From contig CAOTKV010000024.1 in assembly GCA_948530865.1 (NCBI GenBank), forward strand, positions 1 to 24,170: a DNA stretch of 24,170 nt. The letters run 5' to 3'. The stretch is from an uncultured Clostridia bacterium (GTDB lineage: Bacteria; Bacillota; Clostridia; TANB77; CAG-508). The stretch's first letter is position 1. Each line of letters opens with the position of its first letter. Below the pieces are notes generated by a model. That model was not told where the DNA came from, did no database searches, and was given only the letters and a program-made list of their open reading frames with translations. Of the stretch, positions 17,082-24,170 are shown in pieces. The translations under genes and the position numbers were made by a program.

Positions 17082-17528
17082 TTATTTCATATTAAAAAAT
17101 TGTTTAATTTTGTTTAAAAATTTATCAAAAATTGTTTTTTTATATTCAATAACTGCTACATTATTTTGTACTTCAGTTTCTATTTTAGGTTCTTCTTTTT
17201 TAAATATATTATCAGGATTATACTTTTCTCTTAGTTCTGTTTGTTTCTTATCATAATTATTTTTAAATAATGCATTTAATTGTTTCTTCTCTTCTTCTGA
17301 ATCACACCAATAATTAAGATGAAATAATGCAATCATAGATATAGATTCTCTTTTTATATTTTGTTCTTCCAAATTTTTCTTTGAATCATACACTGGATTA
17401 TAGTCTTGTTTCTTTTCTTTAACAATCATATTAAACAAACTAGTTGGCAATCTTTTTATATATTTATCTCCTAACATATTTAATACACTATAAACTTCTG
17501 AATACGTTTCTTGAGTTTTTACATCCAT
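17082..17528 (-). CDS. Uncharacterised 148-residue protein
   Basis: Not recognised as a named family, although it resembles hypothetical proteins common in low-GC Clostridia. Residues 1-90 look like a compact helical domain, with YSEVYSVLNMLGDKYIKRLP near the start and SISMIALFHLNYWCDSEEEKK at 62-82. A charged linker and a C-terminal amphipathic, basic helix (about 130-147, FDKFLNKIKQFFNM) follow, which might touch a membrane. There is no signal peptide and no clear catalytic motif. Its ATG lies three bases after the stop of the 994-residue gene, with GGGAG inside that gene's end. The two are therefore probably translated together and may act together. Ends at a strong bidirectional hairpin. 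Confidence 0.8.
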   Translation of the reverse strand: MDVKTQETYSEVYSVLNMLGDKYIKRLPTSLFNMIVKEKKQDYNPVYDSKKNLEEQNIKRESISMIALFHLNYWCDSEEEKKQLNALFKNNYDKKQTELREKYNPDNIFKKEEPKIETEVQNNVAVIEYKKTIFDKFLNKIKQFFNMK

Positions 17529-17531
17529 TTT

Positions 17532-20516
17532 TTATCTCCCTTCAGAATTGTTTTTTCCCTGTTCTTGTGTTTGCTCTTTTTCTGATTTAGTTTTGTCTAC
17601 TGTATTATAAGCATTTTTTACATCTTCTTGATTTATTCCTGCTCTTTCATATGTTCCTCTTAAATTTGATGTAGAATATGTATATGCATCTACCTTTTCA
17701 GCACGCAGCTCTTTTCCATTATCTCTAATAATTTCATTAAATCCTAATTTTCCGTCTTTATCTCTGCTTATTGCATATCTATGTCCACTTTGAGTTTCAA
17801 ATTCTTGTAGTGTTGATGTTTTATTAAGTATTTGCGCTCCTCCAGCTAAACTCATTCCTGTGTTAGTAAACATGTCTCTTCCACTTTCTTTAGTTGCTTC
17901 AATTCCACTTAAATGTTCAAATTCTGTACCAAAACAATTTTCAGCCATATCATTTCTTACTACAATATCAAAACTTTCTTCACCTTTTTCATTTATTGTT
18001 GATACAATATATGTTCTGCCTGGTAAATAATAATTTTCGTCTACTCCACATTGCTTTGCCAAATCATTTAGAAAGTCCATATCTGTAATTTGTGCAACTT
18101 CTGTTACTTTTTCCACATTGCTCAGAGTAGCTTCAATAGTATCTTTTAATACTTTATCTACAAGTTCTGATTGTTTAATGTTTTCTAAACTTCTACCTTT
18201 TTTTATATCACGTGTATTTACTTCATTCTCAACACCATCTATTGTAAATGTAGCTTTTTCCTCTGTTTCAGTACCAATCATTTCCATTTCGCCATTATCT
18301 GATTTTTTATAGTACTCTTTTATTGGTTTCATAACATTTTTGCCTAATTTACTATCATATTCTTCAATTTCATATGTTGCTATATATATGTCTTGATGTA
18401 ATTCAGAAGTATCTATATCAGGAATATCTTCTAACTCTGATATATTTAATCCATTAACTTTTTCCATTTGTAATAATAATTTGGGATTATCATGTGCGTC
18501 TGTTATTTCACCAGTATATGGGTTTTCAAATTCTCCAAAAGTTCCTTTTACTTCTAAGCGTGCAAAATCTCTTGCTAATTCTGCTTTTTCTCCTTCTAAA
18601 CCAAAAGCATAGTCATCTTCAAACCTATTTGCTACATATTTAGCACAATCAATATTTGCAGGAGATTCTATTGCATATTTTGTCCTTCTATGTGAAAGAA
18701 TTTGTCCTGAATTATAAACTGGAGATTCATGTTGTTTATTTATATCTTGTTTTGCCATTTCTTCCCAAGCACGTGATGTATTATAACCATCTCTCGCACT
18801 TTTTGTTCCTTTTTCAGATTCTTTAGCTTGTTCTTTTTGAGCCTCTTTAGTTTGTTCTGGTGATTCAGTTTCCTCTTTTGCTTTTTCAATACCTTCATGC
18901 ATTACAGAATATGAATCTAATTCTTCGGCATATGTTCCCACACCATTCATACGAGGTACAATTTCTGCCATTCTCAACACTCCTGATTTATCTCTATATA
19001 CAGAAAACTGTTTACCTTCGCTATTTTTAAAAGTTTCTAATGACTTTTTAGTATCAAGTACATTAAGACTATTAGGTCCAAGACCAGTAGTTGCTCCAAA
19101 TGGAAAGTTGATATTAGCTTGCTTATTAAACATATCTTCGCTCATACCTGGATATGGTTGACATTTACCCTTATCATCCATACAAACAATTTCATAAGAT
19201 TCTTTTCCATTTTCAATAGAAGCAACAATATATGCATTTTTTCTATCTACTTTTCCAAACTTATCATAATCAAATATAGACATATCTTTTATTTGTGTTA
19301 TATCTGTAATTTTCTTATCTGGTCCCAAATGTTCTTGAATTGATTTCATAGTAATTGCTTGTTCTATATCTTTACGAGATGTTTTTGAACTCTTACCTAA
19401 ATAATCACTAGCATCAAATTGTAATAATGTGCCCTCTTCTTTTCTTCTATCTATTTCTGATTCACTTAAACCTGAAATATCTGAACCATCCATACTTATT
19501 ATTGATTCCATTTTTCCTGTTTCTTTTGAAATTTTACCGCTTCCAATACGTACAAATTCACCATTTTCATTTTTTGTAAAATATTCATATACAGGAGACC
19601 ATTTTCCTTCAATTGCATATGAAGTTGGACTAAATTCTGATTTTGAGATAAATACTTCTCCAAAGTTTTGTTCTCCAACTGTAAAATTTTCAACTTTTTC
19701 AATTTCTAATAAATTCTTTTTCCAACTCCTAGAATCTGTTCGTGTCTTACTCTCTCTATCATAAGTTCCTGCTCCAAATACACCTTTGTATGGTACATAA
19801 AAATGTTCTCCACTAAAACTTTCAAACTCTTGATTTGCAATTAATTCTGCTATATCACTTTTTTCAGTTCCTAAAATGTTAGTATATTCATTTTTTAAAT
19901 CTGTTTTTAAATTTCCAGCGACTTCAGGTTCAGTAAGAAATCCTTTTGCTCTGGCTGGTTTTGCAAATCTGTCAAATACTCTTACCATTTCTCCATTATT
20001 TATCTCAACTCTTGACTCATCTACTGCCTGGTCTAAGTCTTGAGTTTCTAATTGTTCCATTTTTTTACCAGTAGCAGATGTTCTTCTAACTTCATATTTA
20101 CTAAGCTCTTCTATTTGGTCTAATTTTTTAGATATATTATCTGGCAATGCTGGTGTTCTAGTTATAAATCTTTTAGCCCTATCTTTTATTCTTTCCAAAA
20201 GGCTTTTATGATGCAAAGCTTCCTTAAATTTTTCAAAGCTCTCACGTTGAAAAGAATTTCCTGAAATATATTTTGATACTATAGGATTACTATGATTTTC
20301 CATATCTGAAATCATAGTATCTAAAATAGCTTCTTTAGAAGGATGTATTCTTGCCATTTGTACTAGTTCAGCTGGATACAATTTACTCATAAGTATTCCA
20401 AATTTCTTAGTTCCTGTTATATCTTCTAATATCTCTTTCTTTTTTGTATTACCTGAATTTCTGTATATTTCTATTAATTCATCTATTTCCATGTCTTTTA
20501 TTGCTTTTTCTTCCAT
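17532..20516 (-). CDS. Uncharacterised 994-residue protein with an internal duplication
   Basis: I do not recognise this protein. It has no signal peptide or membrane segment and is hydrophilic, so it should be cytoplasmic. A helical N-terminal part (1-200, with DELIEIYRNSG, FGILMSKLYP and ISDMENH) is followed by two diverged copies of a unit of about 340 residues, at about 202-545 and 621-960. A charged Glu/Lys/Gln-rich linker (546-600) joins them. Matching pieces are NAYIVASIENGKESYEI (427-443) with RTYIVSTINEKGEESFDI (834-851), FSVYRDKSGVLRMAEI (504-519) with YAISRDKDGKLGFNEI (914-929), and EYFTKNENGEF (311-321) with EYYKKSDNGEM (734-744). ATG with AAGGA ribosome binding site. The 148-residue gene follows after three bases. 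Two small genes diverge upstream. A structural or scaffold role is possible but unproven. Confidence 0.85.
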   Translation of the reverse strand: MEEKAIKDMEIDELIEIYRNSGNTKKKEILEDITGTKKFGILMSKLYPAELVQMARIHPSKEAILDTMISDMENHSNPIVSKYISGNSFQRESFEKFKEALHHKSLLERIKDRAKRFITRTPALPDNISKKLDQIEELSKYEVRRTSATGKKMEQLETQDLDQAVDESRVEINNGEMVRVFDRFAKPARAKGFLTEPEVAGNLKTDLKNEYTNILGTEKSDIAELIANQEFESFSGEHFYVPYKGVFGAGTYDRESKTRTDSRSWKKNLLEIEKVENFTVGEQNFGEVFISKSEFSPTSYAIEGKWSPVYEYFTKNENGEFVRIGSGKISKETGKMESIISMDGSDISGLSESEIDRRKEEGTLLQFDASDYLGKSSKTSRKDIEQAITMKSIQEHLGPDKKITDITQIKDMSIFDYDKFGKVDRKNAYIVASIENGKESYEIVCMDDKGKCQPYPGMSEDMFNKQANINFPFGATTGLGPNSLNVLDTKKSLETFKNSEGKQFSVYRDKSGVLRMAEIVPRMNGVGTYAEELDSYSVMHEGIEKAKEETESPEQTKEAQKEQAKESEKGTKSARDGYNTSRAWEEMAKQDINKQHESPVYNSGQILSHRRTKYAIESPANIDCAKYVANRFEDDYAFGLEGEKAELARDFARLEVKGTFGEFENPYTGEITDAHDNPKLLLQMEKVNGLNISELEDIPDIDTSELHQDIYIATYEIEEYDSKLGKNVMKPIKEYYKKSDNGEMEMIGTETEEKATFTIDGVENEVNTRDIKKGRSLENIKQSELVDKVLKDTIEATLSNVEKVTEVAQITDMDFLNDLAKQCGVDENYYLPGRTYIVSTINEKGEESFDIVVRNDMAENCFGTEFEHLSGIEATKESGRDMFTNTGMSLAGGAQILNKTSTLQEFETQSGHRYAISRDKDGKLGFNEIIRDNGKELRAEKVDAYTYSTSNLRGTYERAGINQEDVKNAYNTVDKTKSEKEQTQEQGKNNSEGR
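17637..18656 (-). repeat. Second copy of the duplicated unit in the 994-residue protein
   Basis: This encodes residues 621-960. It aligns in order with residues 202-545 (18882-19913), through conserved pairs such as TDITQIKDMS/TEVAQITDMD (404-413, 805-814), DMFNK/DMFTN, and the FSVYRDKSG/YAISRDKDG block. The copies are clearly diverged in protein and show no DNA-level identity by eye, so the duplication is old. Confidence 0.8.
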
Positions 20517-20566
20517 ATCTTTTTCCTTTGCTTATTAATTAATATAATATATTATTATACTATTAT

Positions 20567-20594
20567 ATTATATAATTAAAAAAATCAATTGCAA
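20567..20594 (-). promoter_or_regulatory. Candidate promoter of the 994/148-residue gene pair
   Basis: On the minus strand, TTGCAA (20589-20594) and TATAAT (20567-20572) are 16 bases apart, about 50 bases before the ATG. The surrounding sequence is nearly pure A/T, so chance matches are likely. Confidence 0.45.
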
Positions 20595-20691
20595 TTACAA
20601 CTTTATTACATTTTTGGGCAAATATATAGGAACGTCATTATATATATCATTTTAGTAACGATAAAATTTGTTCAAAATTTTTATCCTTTCG

Positions 20692-20720
20692 TTTACATTT
20701 TCGATTATTAGATATAAAAT
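20692..20720 (+). promoter_or_regulatory. Candidate promoter of the 161/71-residue gene pair
   Basis: TTTACA (20692-20697) and TAAAAT (20715-20720) are 17 bases apart and lie 30 bases before the ATG at 20750. TTATCCTT (20681-20688) and AAGGATAA (20733-20740) flank it as an 8-bp inverted repeat. The right arm sits next to the ribosome binding site. Confidence 0.5.
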
Positions 20721-20749
20721 ATAGTCAATAATAAGGATAAGAGGTATTT

Positions 20750-21235
20750 ATGAGCGACTTCGCTGATTTTTTGAAAAAAGATGTACAGATGAATTTCTCA
20801 AATGAGGAAAAGTCATCAATTATTAATTACATACCAAAAAGAGATTGTTATTTTGAAGGAAAAACTTTTTTTAATTTTATTGATAGTGAGAAAAAACTTG
20901 AAGACTATGCAAAATCAATTGTCTACAATAAAATATCACAATATTCCTTTTTAGAAATGATGGCTGAAATGCTTTTAAAATCTCTTCTGTTCTATATTTT
21001 AGCCACAAGAACAGATGATATTGAATGTAATTTAGAAAATTGTATAAAATTAATTGAAGAAAAAATGTCTGATTCAGCAGAAGAATCTATTTTAACATAT
21101 ATGATGCATAATCTTCCACCAGATCATCCTGCTAGACTTTTTTATGCATCACTTGAGCCTCTTCCAAAACAAACTTTTATAGATGTTCGTGAAAAATTAA
21201 GGCAAAAATTATATGAAGCGATATCTGATATTTAG
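20750..21235 (+). CDS. Uncharacterised 161-residue protein
   Basis: Not recognised. It is predicted mostly alpha-helical and soluble, with a helix-rich middle (about 52-110) that contains a hydrophobic stretch (FLEMMAEMLLKSLLFYILAT, 67-86). This is too polar at its edges to be a sure membrane segment. A conserved-looking NLPPDHPARLFYASLEPLP segment lies at 121-139. Cysteines are at 33, 99 and 103. ATG with a GAGG ribosome binding site. It is divergent from the 994-residue gene and 12 bases ahead of the 71-residue gene, so these two form an operon. Its position opposite the duplicated protein suggests a shared function or regulation, but the sequence gives no direct proof. Confidence 0.78.
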   Translation: MSDFADFLKKDVQMNFSNEEKSSIINYIPKRDCYFEGKTFFNFIDSEKKLEDYAKSIVYNKISQYSFLEMMAEMLLKSLLFYILATRTDDIECNLENCIKLIEEKMSDSAEESILTYMMHNLPPDHPARLFYASLEPLPKQTFIDVREKLRQKLYEAISDI

Positions 21236-21247
21236 AAAGGACTTTTT

Positions 21248-21463
21248 ATGGGATTATATGGCGACAAAAAAGATTATGAAGAAATGGTTAAAGAAAATAT
21301 AATGAAAGCTAATCTATTACATTCTCTTTCACCAGAAGAACAAAAGCAAGTAATTGAATTATTAAAACAAAAAGAAGAAGTTATGGCAAAAAATGGAATT
21401 TTTGCTAATATAAAATTAAAATCTATTAATAAAAAAATTGAAAAAATAAAAAATAAAAAGTGA
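21248..21463 (+). CDS. Uncharacterised 71-residue charged helical protein
   Basis: A short protein with no recognisable family. It is rich in Lys and Glu with the pattern of one or two long helices (HSLSPEEQKQVIELLKQKEEVM at about 26-47, then a basic LKSINKKIEKIKNKK tail). A coiled coil or a nucleic-acid or protein-binding role is possible. The AGGA ribosome binding site begins just after the TAG of the upstream 161-residue gene, so the two are likely translated from one message. The TGA stop lies inside the left arm of a strong bidirectional terminator. Coding is supported by ribosome binding site, spacing and composition, not by homology. Confidence 0.7.
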   Translation: MGLYGDKKDYEEMVKENIMKANLLHSLSPEEQKQVIELLKQKEEVMAKNGIFANIKLKSINKKIEKIKNKK

Positions 21464-21495
21464 AATTTAAGGAGCGTCCCTAAATTTCACTTTTT
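21455..21495. terminator. Bidirectional terminator between the 71-residue gene and yvcK
   Basis: A hairpin with 15-bp outer arms (AAAAAGTGAAATTTA and complement) and a GC-rich tip (GGA-GCG-TCC) with one A-C mismatch, which becomes a G-U pair in the minus-strand RNA. T-rich or A-rich flanks on both sides allow termination either way. It lies five bases past the yvcK stop and contains the stop codon of the plus-strand gene. Confidence 0.9.
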
Positions 21496-21499
21496 ATTT

Positions 21500-22453
21500 T
21501 TATCTCATTAAATAAGAAAATATTACTGAGCTTAATTTCAAGCTATTATGTTTTAAAGTTCCATCTACTGTTGTTAATAAATCCTCTTCTATAAGTTCAT
21601 ATTTAGCTTTTGCAATATTTTCATAATCTATTGGCACTTGACCTTTTTGTTCTTCTGTTTCATATTTTTCAAGCATTTCTTCTGAAATCTTTGTATTACT
21701 TGCTATAACTACATCTATTTCATCTTTTCCTAAATATTGTTCTAATACATCAATATGATTACTTACTCCAAACCCTTCTGTTTCACCAGGTTGTGTCATG
21801 GCATTACATATATACATAACTTTTGCATTAGCTCTTCTTATAGCTTCTACCACATCTTTGCAAATAATATGTGGCATTACACTTGTATATAAGCTTCCCA
21901 TACTTAAAATAATTAAATCTGCATTTTCAATAGCATCAAAAACTTCTGGTAAAACATGTGGTTGTTCTTTATAAAAGAACTTCTTATATTTCTTATTAGC
22001 TTTTGTTATTTCTTCTTCTCCTTCAATTACTTCACCTGTTGTTGTCTCTCCCATTAAAGTTAAGCAATCTTCTGAAAGTGGTAATACTGTTTGTTTAACA
22101 TCTAATATTTTACTTAAATATTGTATACTTGTTTTTAAAGTTCCTGTTTCATTTATTAAAGATGTTAATATTAAATTTCCAAGTGCATGGCCATTTAATT
22201 CACTATATGTAGATAATCTATATTCCATTACATCTCTTACTTCATCTGGAAGTGTAGATAAACTACTTAAAACTTTTCTAATATCTCCAACAGCTGGTGT
22301 TGAAAATTCTTTTCTAAGCCTTCCTGTACTGCTTCCATCATCTGAAACTGTAATAACTGCTGTTATATCAACAGGGAAATATTTTAATCCTTTTAAAACA
22401 AATGAAGTTCCTGTTCCTCCACCTAATATAACTACTTTCTTTTTTCTCTGCAT
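21500..22453 (-). CDS. yvcK: YvcK/GlmR family regulator of cell-wall precursor supply
   Basis: A 317-residue CofD-like protein. The N-terminal VVILGGGTGTS nucleotide-binding loop (7-17), TVSDDGSSTGRLRKEF (35-50), GDIRKVLSSL (56-65) and NGHALGNLILTS (107-118) are hallmark motifs of YvcK/GlmR, which binds UDP-GlcNAc. In Bacillus it supports growth on gluconeogenic carbon sources and promotes peptidoglycan precursor synthesis. Length matches the family. ATG with AGGAG ribosome binding site. Usually yvcK lies between rapZ and whiA. Here it follows recR after 81 bases and is the last gene before the uncharacterised island, convergent with it. No rapZ or whiA is visible in the window. Confidence 0.93.
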   Translation of the reverse strand: MQRKKKVVILGGGTGTSFVLKGLKYFPVDITAVITVSDDGSSTGRLRKEFSTPAVGDIRKVLSSLSTLPDEVRDVMEYRLSTYSELNGHALGNLILTSLINETGTLKTSIQYLSKILDVKQTVLPLSEDCLTLMGETTTGEVIEGEEEITKANKKYKKFFYKEQPHVLPEVFDAIENADLIILSMGSLYTSVMPHIICKDVVEAIRRANAKVMYICNAMTQPGETEGFGVSNHIDVLEQYLGKDEIDVVIASNTKISEEMLEKYETEEQKGQVPIDYENIAKAKYELIEEDLLTTVDGTLKHNSLKLSSVIFSYLMR

Positions 22454-22520
22454 AATACTCTCCTTGCTTAATATACTTACTCTTTATAGTATATTATTCA
22501 AAAATATTTTTAAGCTCTAT

Positions 22521-22538
22521 GCAACTACAATTAGTTAC
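22521..22538 (-). terminator. Weak hairpin at the end of recR
   Basis: On the minus strand, GTAACTA and TAGTTGC pair (7 bp with one U-G) around ATTG, overlapping the recR stop. A T-rich stretch follows only after about 14 bases. It may attenuate transcription between recR and yvcK, but is not a convincing terminator. Confidence 0.3.
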
Positions 22539-23134
22539 ATTTCACTTCTACCTTCTAAAGCTTTTGTAAGAGTAATTTCATCTGTATACTCTAAATCTCC
22601 ACCTACTGGAATTCCTCTAGCTATTCTTGTTGTTTTTATTCCCATTGGCTTTAATAATTTTGAAATATACATTGAAGTTGCTTCTCCTTCAACTCTAGGA
22701 TTTGTAGCTAATATAATTTCATTAACATTTCCATTCATTACTCTTGTAAGTAACTCTTTTATTTTAATATCATCAGGTCCTACTCCATTCATTGGAGAAA
22801 TTGAACCATGTAAAACATGGTAAACACCATTATATTCATGTGTTCTTTCCATTGCAATAACATCTCTTACATCTTCTACAACACAAATTGTAGATTCATC
22901 CCTTTTTGGATTTGAGCATATGTTACATGGGTCTGTATCTGATATATTAAAGCATTTTGAACAAAAATGTAGGTTTTTCTTAGCGTTTAATATAGAATTT
23001 GTAAATTCTTCAGCCTCTTCATTTGTTATATCTAACATATAAAATGCTAATCTCTGAGCTGTTTTATGCCCTATACTAGGCAACTTCTCAAAACTTTCAA
23101 TTAATTTTTCAATTGAAGGTGAATAAAAAGACAT
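22535..23134 (-). CDS. recR: Recombination mediator protein RecR
   Basis: A 199-residue protein of standard length. It has a helix-hairpin-helix region (about 10-30, LPSIGHKTAQRLAFYML), a four-cysteine zinc site (C58, C61, C70, C73), a Toprim domain starting at VVEDVRDV (85-92), and the C-terminal Walker-like IARGIPVGGDLEYTD segment. RecR works with RecO and RecF to load RecA at gaps during recombinational repair. ATG with AAGGAG ribosome binding site, 15 bases after ybaB. The dnaX-ybaB-recR order is highly conserved in bacteria. Confidence 0.97.
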   Translation of the reverse strand: MSFYSPSIEKLIESFEKLPSIGHKTAQRLAFYMLDITNEEAEEFTNSILNAKKNLHFCSKCFNISDTDPCNICSNPKRDESTICVVEDVRDVIAMERTHEYNGVYHVLHGSISPMNGVGPDDIKIKELLTRVMNGNVNEIILATNPRVEGEATSMYISKLLKPMGIKTTRIARGIPVGGDLEYTDEITLTKALEGRSEM

Positions 23135-23149
23135 AATCTAAATTTCTCC

Positions 23150-23494
23150 TTACATTAAACCTGGTATATTATATTTTCCAAGAGCTGCTGCTTGAGCATC
23201 ATCAACTTTTCTTAAAGCTTCATTTACTGAAGTTAAAATTAAATCTTGAAGCATTTCAACATCATCTGGATCTACAACATCTTTTTGAATTTTGATTTCT
23301 TTAACAACTTTATTTCCTGTAACTTTTACATAAACTGCTCCTCCACCAGCTGTTGTATCAAATTCCATATTTCCTAATTCTTCTTGTGATTTTTCCATAT
23401 CTGATTGCATTTTTTTCGCCTCTTTCATAAGCTGATTTATATTCATTCCTCCAAATCCGCCCATGCCTCCTGGAAATCCGCCTCTTTTTCCCAT
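23150..23494 (-). CDS. ybaB: YbaB/EbfC nucleoid-associated protein
   Basis: A 114-residue DNA-binding protein of the YbaB/EbfC family. It has a Gly-rich N-terminus (GGFPGGMGGFGGMN), the helical NQLMKEAKKMQSDMEKSQEEL, the beta-core (GGGAVYVKVTGNKVVKEIKI) and the C-terminal helix. The family forms dimers that bind duplex DNA and coat the nucleoid. ATG with AGGAGG ribosome binding site. It lies between dnaX and recR as in most bacteria. Confidence 0.96.
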   Translation of the reverse strand: MGKRGGFPGGMGGFGGMNINQLMKEAKKMQSDMEKSQEELGNMEFDTTAGGGAVYVKVTGNKVVKEIKIQKDVVDPDDVEMLQDLILTSVNEALRKVDDAQAAALGKYNIPGLM

Positions 23495-23514
23495 TTTAAT
23501 AATCCTCCTATTTT

Positions 23515-24170
23515 TTATTCTATAATATTTATATCTATTCCTAAATCTCTTATTGGAGATTTTGGGGTTCCTCCACCACTTGAAGATTTTGATATACTTT
23601 TTCCATCTTTAAATTTTACATGAATTTCTTTTCCTGTTATTTTAAATATTTCTTTACGTAACTCACTATTATTTGCTACATTTTCTAAAATATTTTTATT
23701 AAAATCTGTTAAACCATTTGGAAATTCTATTTCCCACATTAAATCATTTAACTCATTTACTCTTGTATTTATTAATGCAGTATATAATCTAATTTTTCCA
23801 TTTTTCTTTAAGCTATCTATTACTTTTTTCCATGATTCATCTACTTTATTTACATTTGTAGGAGTTTTTGAAACTTTTTTCTCCTCTAATTTATATACTG
23901 CTACATCTGATGTTTCTCCTCTTGCAATTTCTTGCATTCCAATTGTTGTATCTTGACCAAATTTTAGATTTGCTAATTTATTTTCAAGTTCTGTTAATCT
24001 TTTTTCAATAGAAGTTCCTCCCGTATTAGAATACTCTTCACTTCTACATGCTTTTATAACTCCTGTTTGGAACATAATTGTTTTTTGAGAAGACCATTTC
24101 AAGTCATTTTCTAAATCTGATAATTGATAAATTATATTAAGCAATCTTTCTTCATCTGTTATATCAGCTA
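23515..24170 (-). CDS. dnaX: DNA polymerase III gamma/tau subunit, C-terminal part (partial)
   Basis: An open reading frame that enters from the right edge of the window, so only the last 218 codons are seen. The stretch YQLSDLENDLKWSSQKTI followed by TGVIKACR matches the C-terminal end of DnaX domain III in Clostridia. Next come a coiled-coil-like segment (IEKRLTELENKLANLKF) and a tau-specific tail that would contact the replicative polymerase in this type of protein. A TTG at 24142-24144 is internal and is not the start, because the frame stays open to the edge and reads sensibly (DEERLLNI). The position ahead of ybaB-recR supports dnaX. Confidence 0.88.
   Translation of the reverse strand, partial: ADITDEERLLNIIYQLSDLENDLKWSSQKTIMFQTGVIKACRSEEYSNTGGTSIEKRLTELENKLANLKFGQDTTIGMQEIARGETSDVAVYKLEEKKVSKTPTNVNKVDESWKKVIDSLKKNGKIRLYTALINTRVNELNDLMWEIEFPNGLTDFNKNILENVANNSELRKEIFKITGKEIHVKFKDGKSISKSSSGGGTPKSPIRDLGIDINIIE

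Noticed and set aside
19429..19764. Plus-strand open frame of 111 codons
   Set aside because: It is antisense to the 994-residue gene, whose duplicated structure proves that frame to be the real one.
20517..20749. Riboswitch or small RNA in the divergent gap
   Set aside because: The gap is nearly pure A/T with no stable stem other than a short inverted repeat, so only candidate promoters are reported.
17082..21463. Prophage or integrative element
   Set aside because: No integrase, transposase, phage structural gene, tRNA attachment site or flanking direct repeat is visible.
22464..22823. Plus-strand open frame of 119 codons
   Set aside because: It is mostly antisense to recR, which is certain, and shows no independent coding signal.
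24142..24144. TTG as start of a separate gene at the right edge
   Set aside because: The frame is open to the window edge and the protein reads as the end of DnaX, so the gene is truncated by the window, not short.

Overview
The window comes from a very AT-rich, low-GC Gram-positive bacterium, most likely a member of the Clostridia and probably an uncultured gut-type lineage. This rests on the base composition, strong purine-rich ribosome binding sites, TTG and GTG starts, a clostridial 2[4Fe-4S] ferredoxin, a CwlD amidase (typical of endospore formers) and Firmicutes-style gene order (holB-ricT, dnaX-ybaB-recR). TGA is used as a stop, so the code is standard. No rRNA, tRNA, CRISPR array, insertion sequence or prophage was seen, and no gene-free stretch exceeds 300 bases.

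Layout, mostly on the minus strand. (1) 89-4137: lepB (signal peptidase I), holB (DNA polymerase III delta'), ricT (PSP1 protein), mtaD (MTA/SAH deaminase) and a 56-residue ferredoxin, read leftward from a consensus promoter in front of lepB. (2) 4211-8058: a sensor kinase co-oriented with a membrane-anchored protein whose cytoplasmic tail carries three AT-hook motifs. The kinase's probable OmpR-type response regulator lies further upstream, separated from it by a small plus-strand membrane-protein gene. (3) 8158-16161: one 8-kb gene for a giant cyclic-glucan-synthase-like membrane enzyme (GT84-type transferase, glycoamylase/GH189-like domain, GH94-type phosphorylase domain). (4) 16339-17049: cwlD, divergent from it across a compact region that contains a 19-bp palindrome. 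(5) 17082-21463: an uncharacterised four-gene island. A 994-residue protein built from two diverged copies of a roughly 340-residue unit is followed by a 148-residue partner, and both are divergent from two small genes (161 and 71 residues). (6) 21500-24170: the housekeeping cluster dnaX (partial)-ybaB-recR-yvcK.

All three plus-strand segments end in symmetric hairpins that can terminate both converging transcripts. The window joins protein export (LepB), replication and repair (HolB, DnaX, RecR, YbaB), cell-envelope control (two-component system, CwlD, YvcK) and glucan synthesis. The two least explained elements are the membrane-tethered AT-hook protein (a candidate chromosome-envelope tether) and the duplicated 994-residue protein with its neighbours. 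I could not run homology searches, so novelty is inferred only from failing to recognise them.
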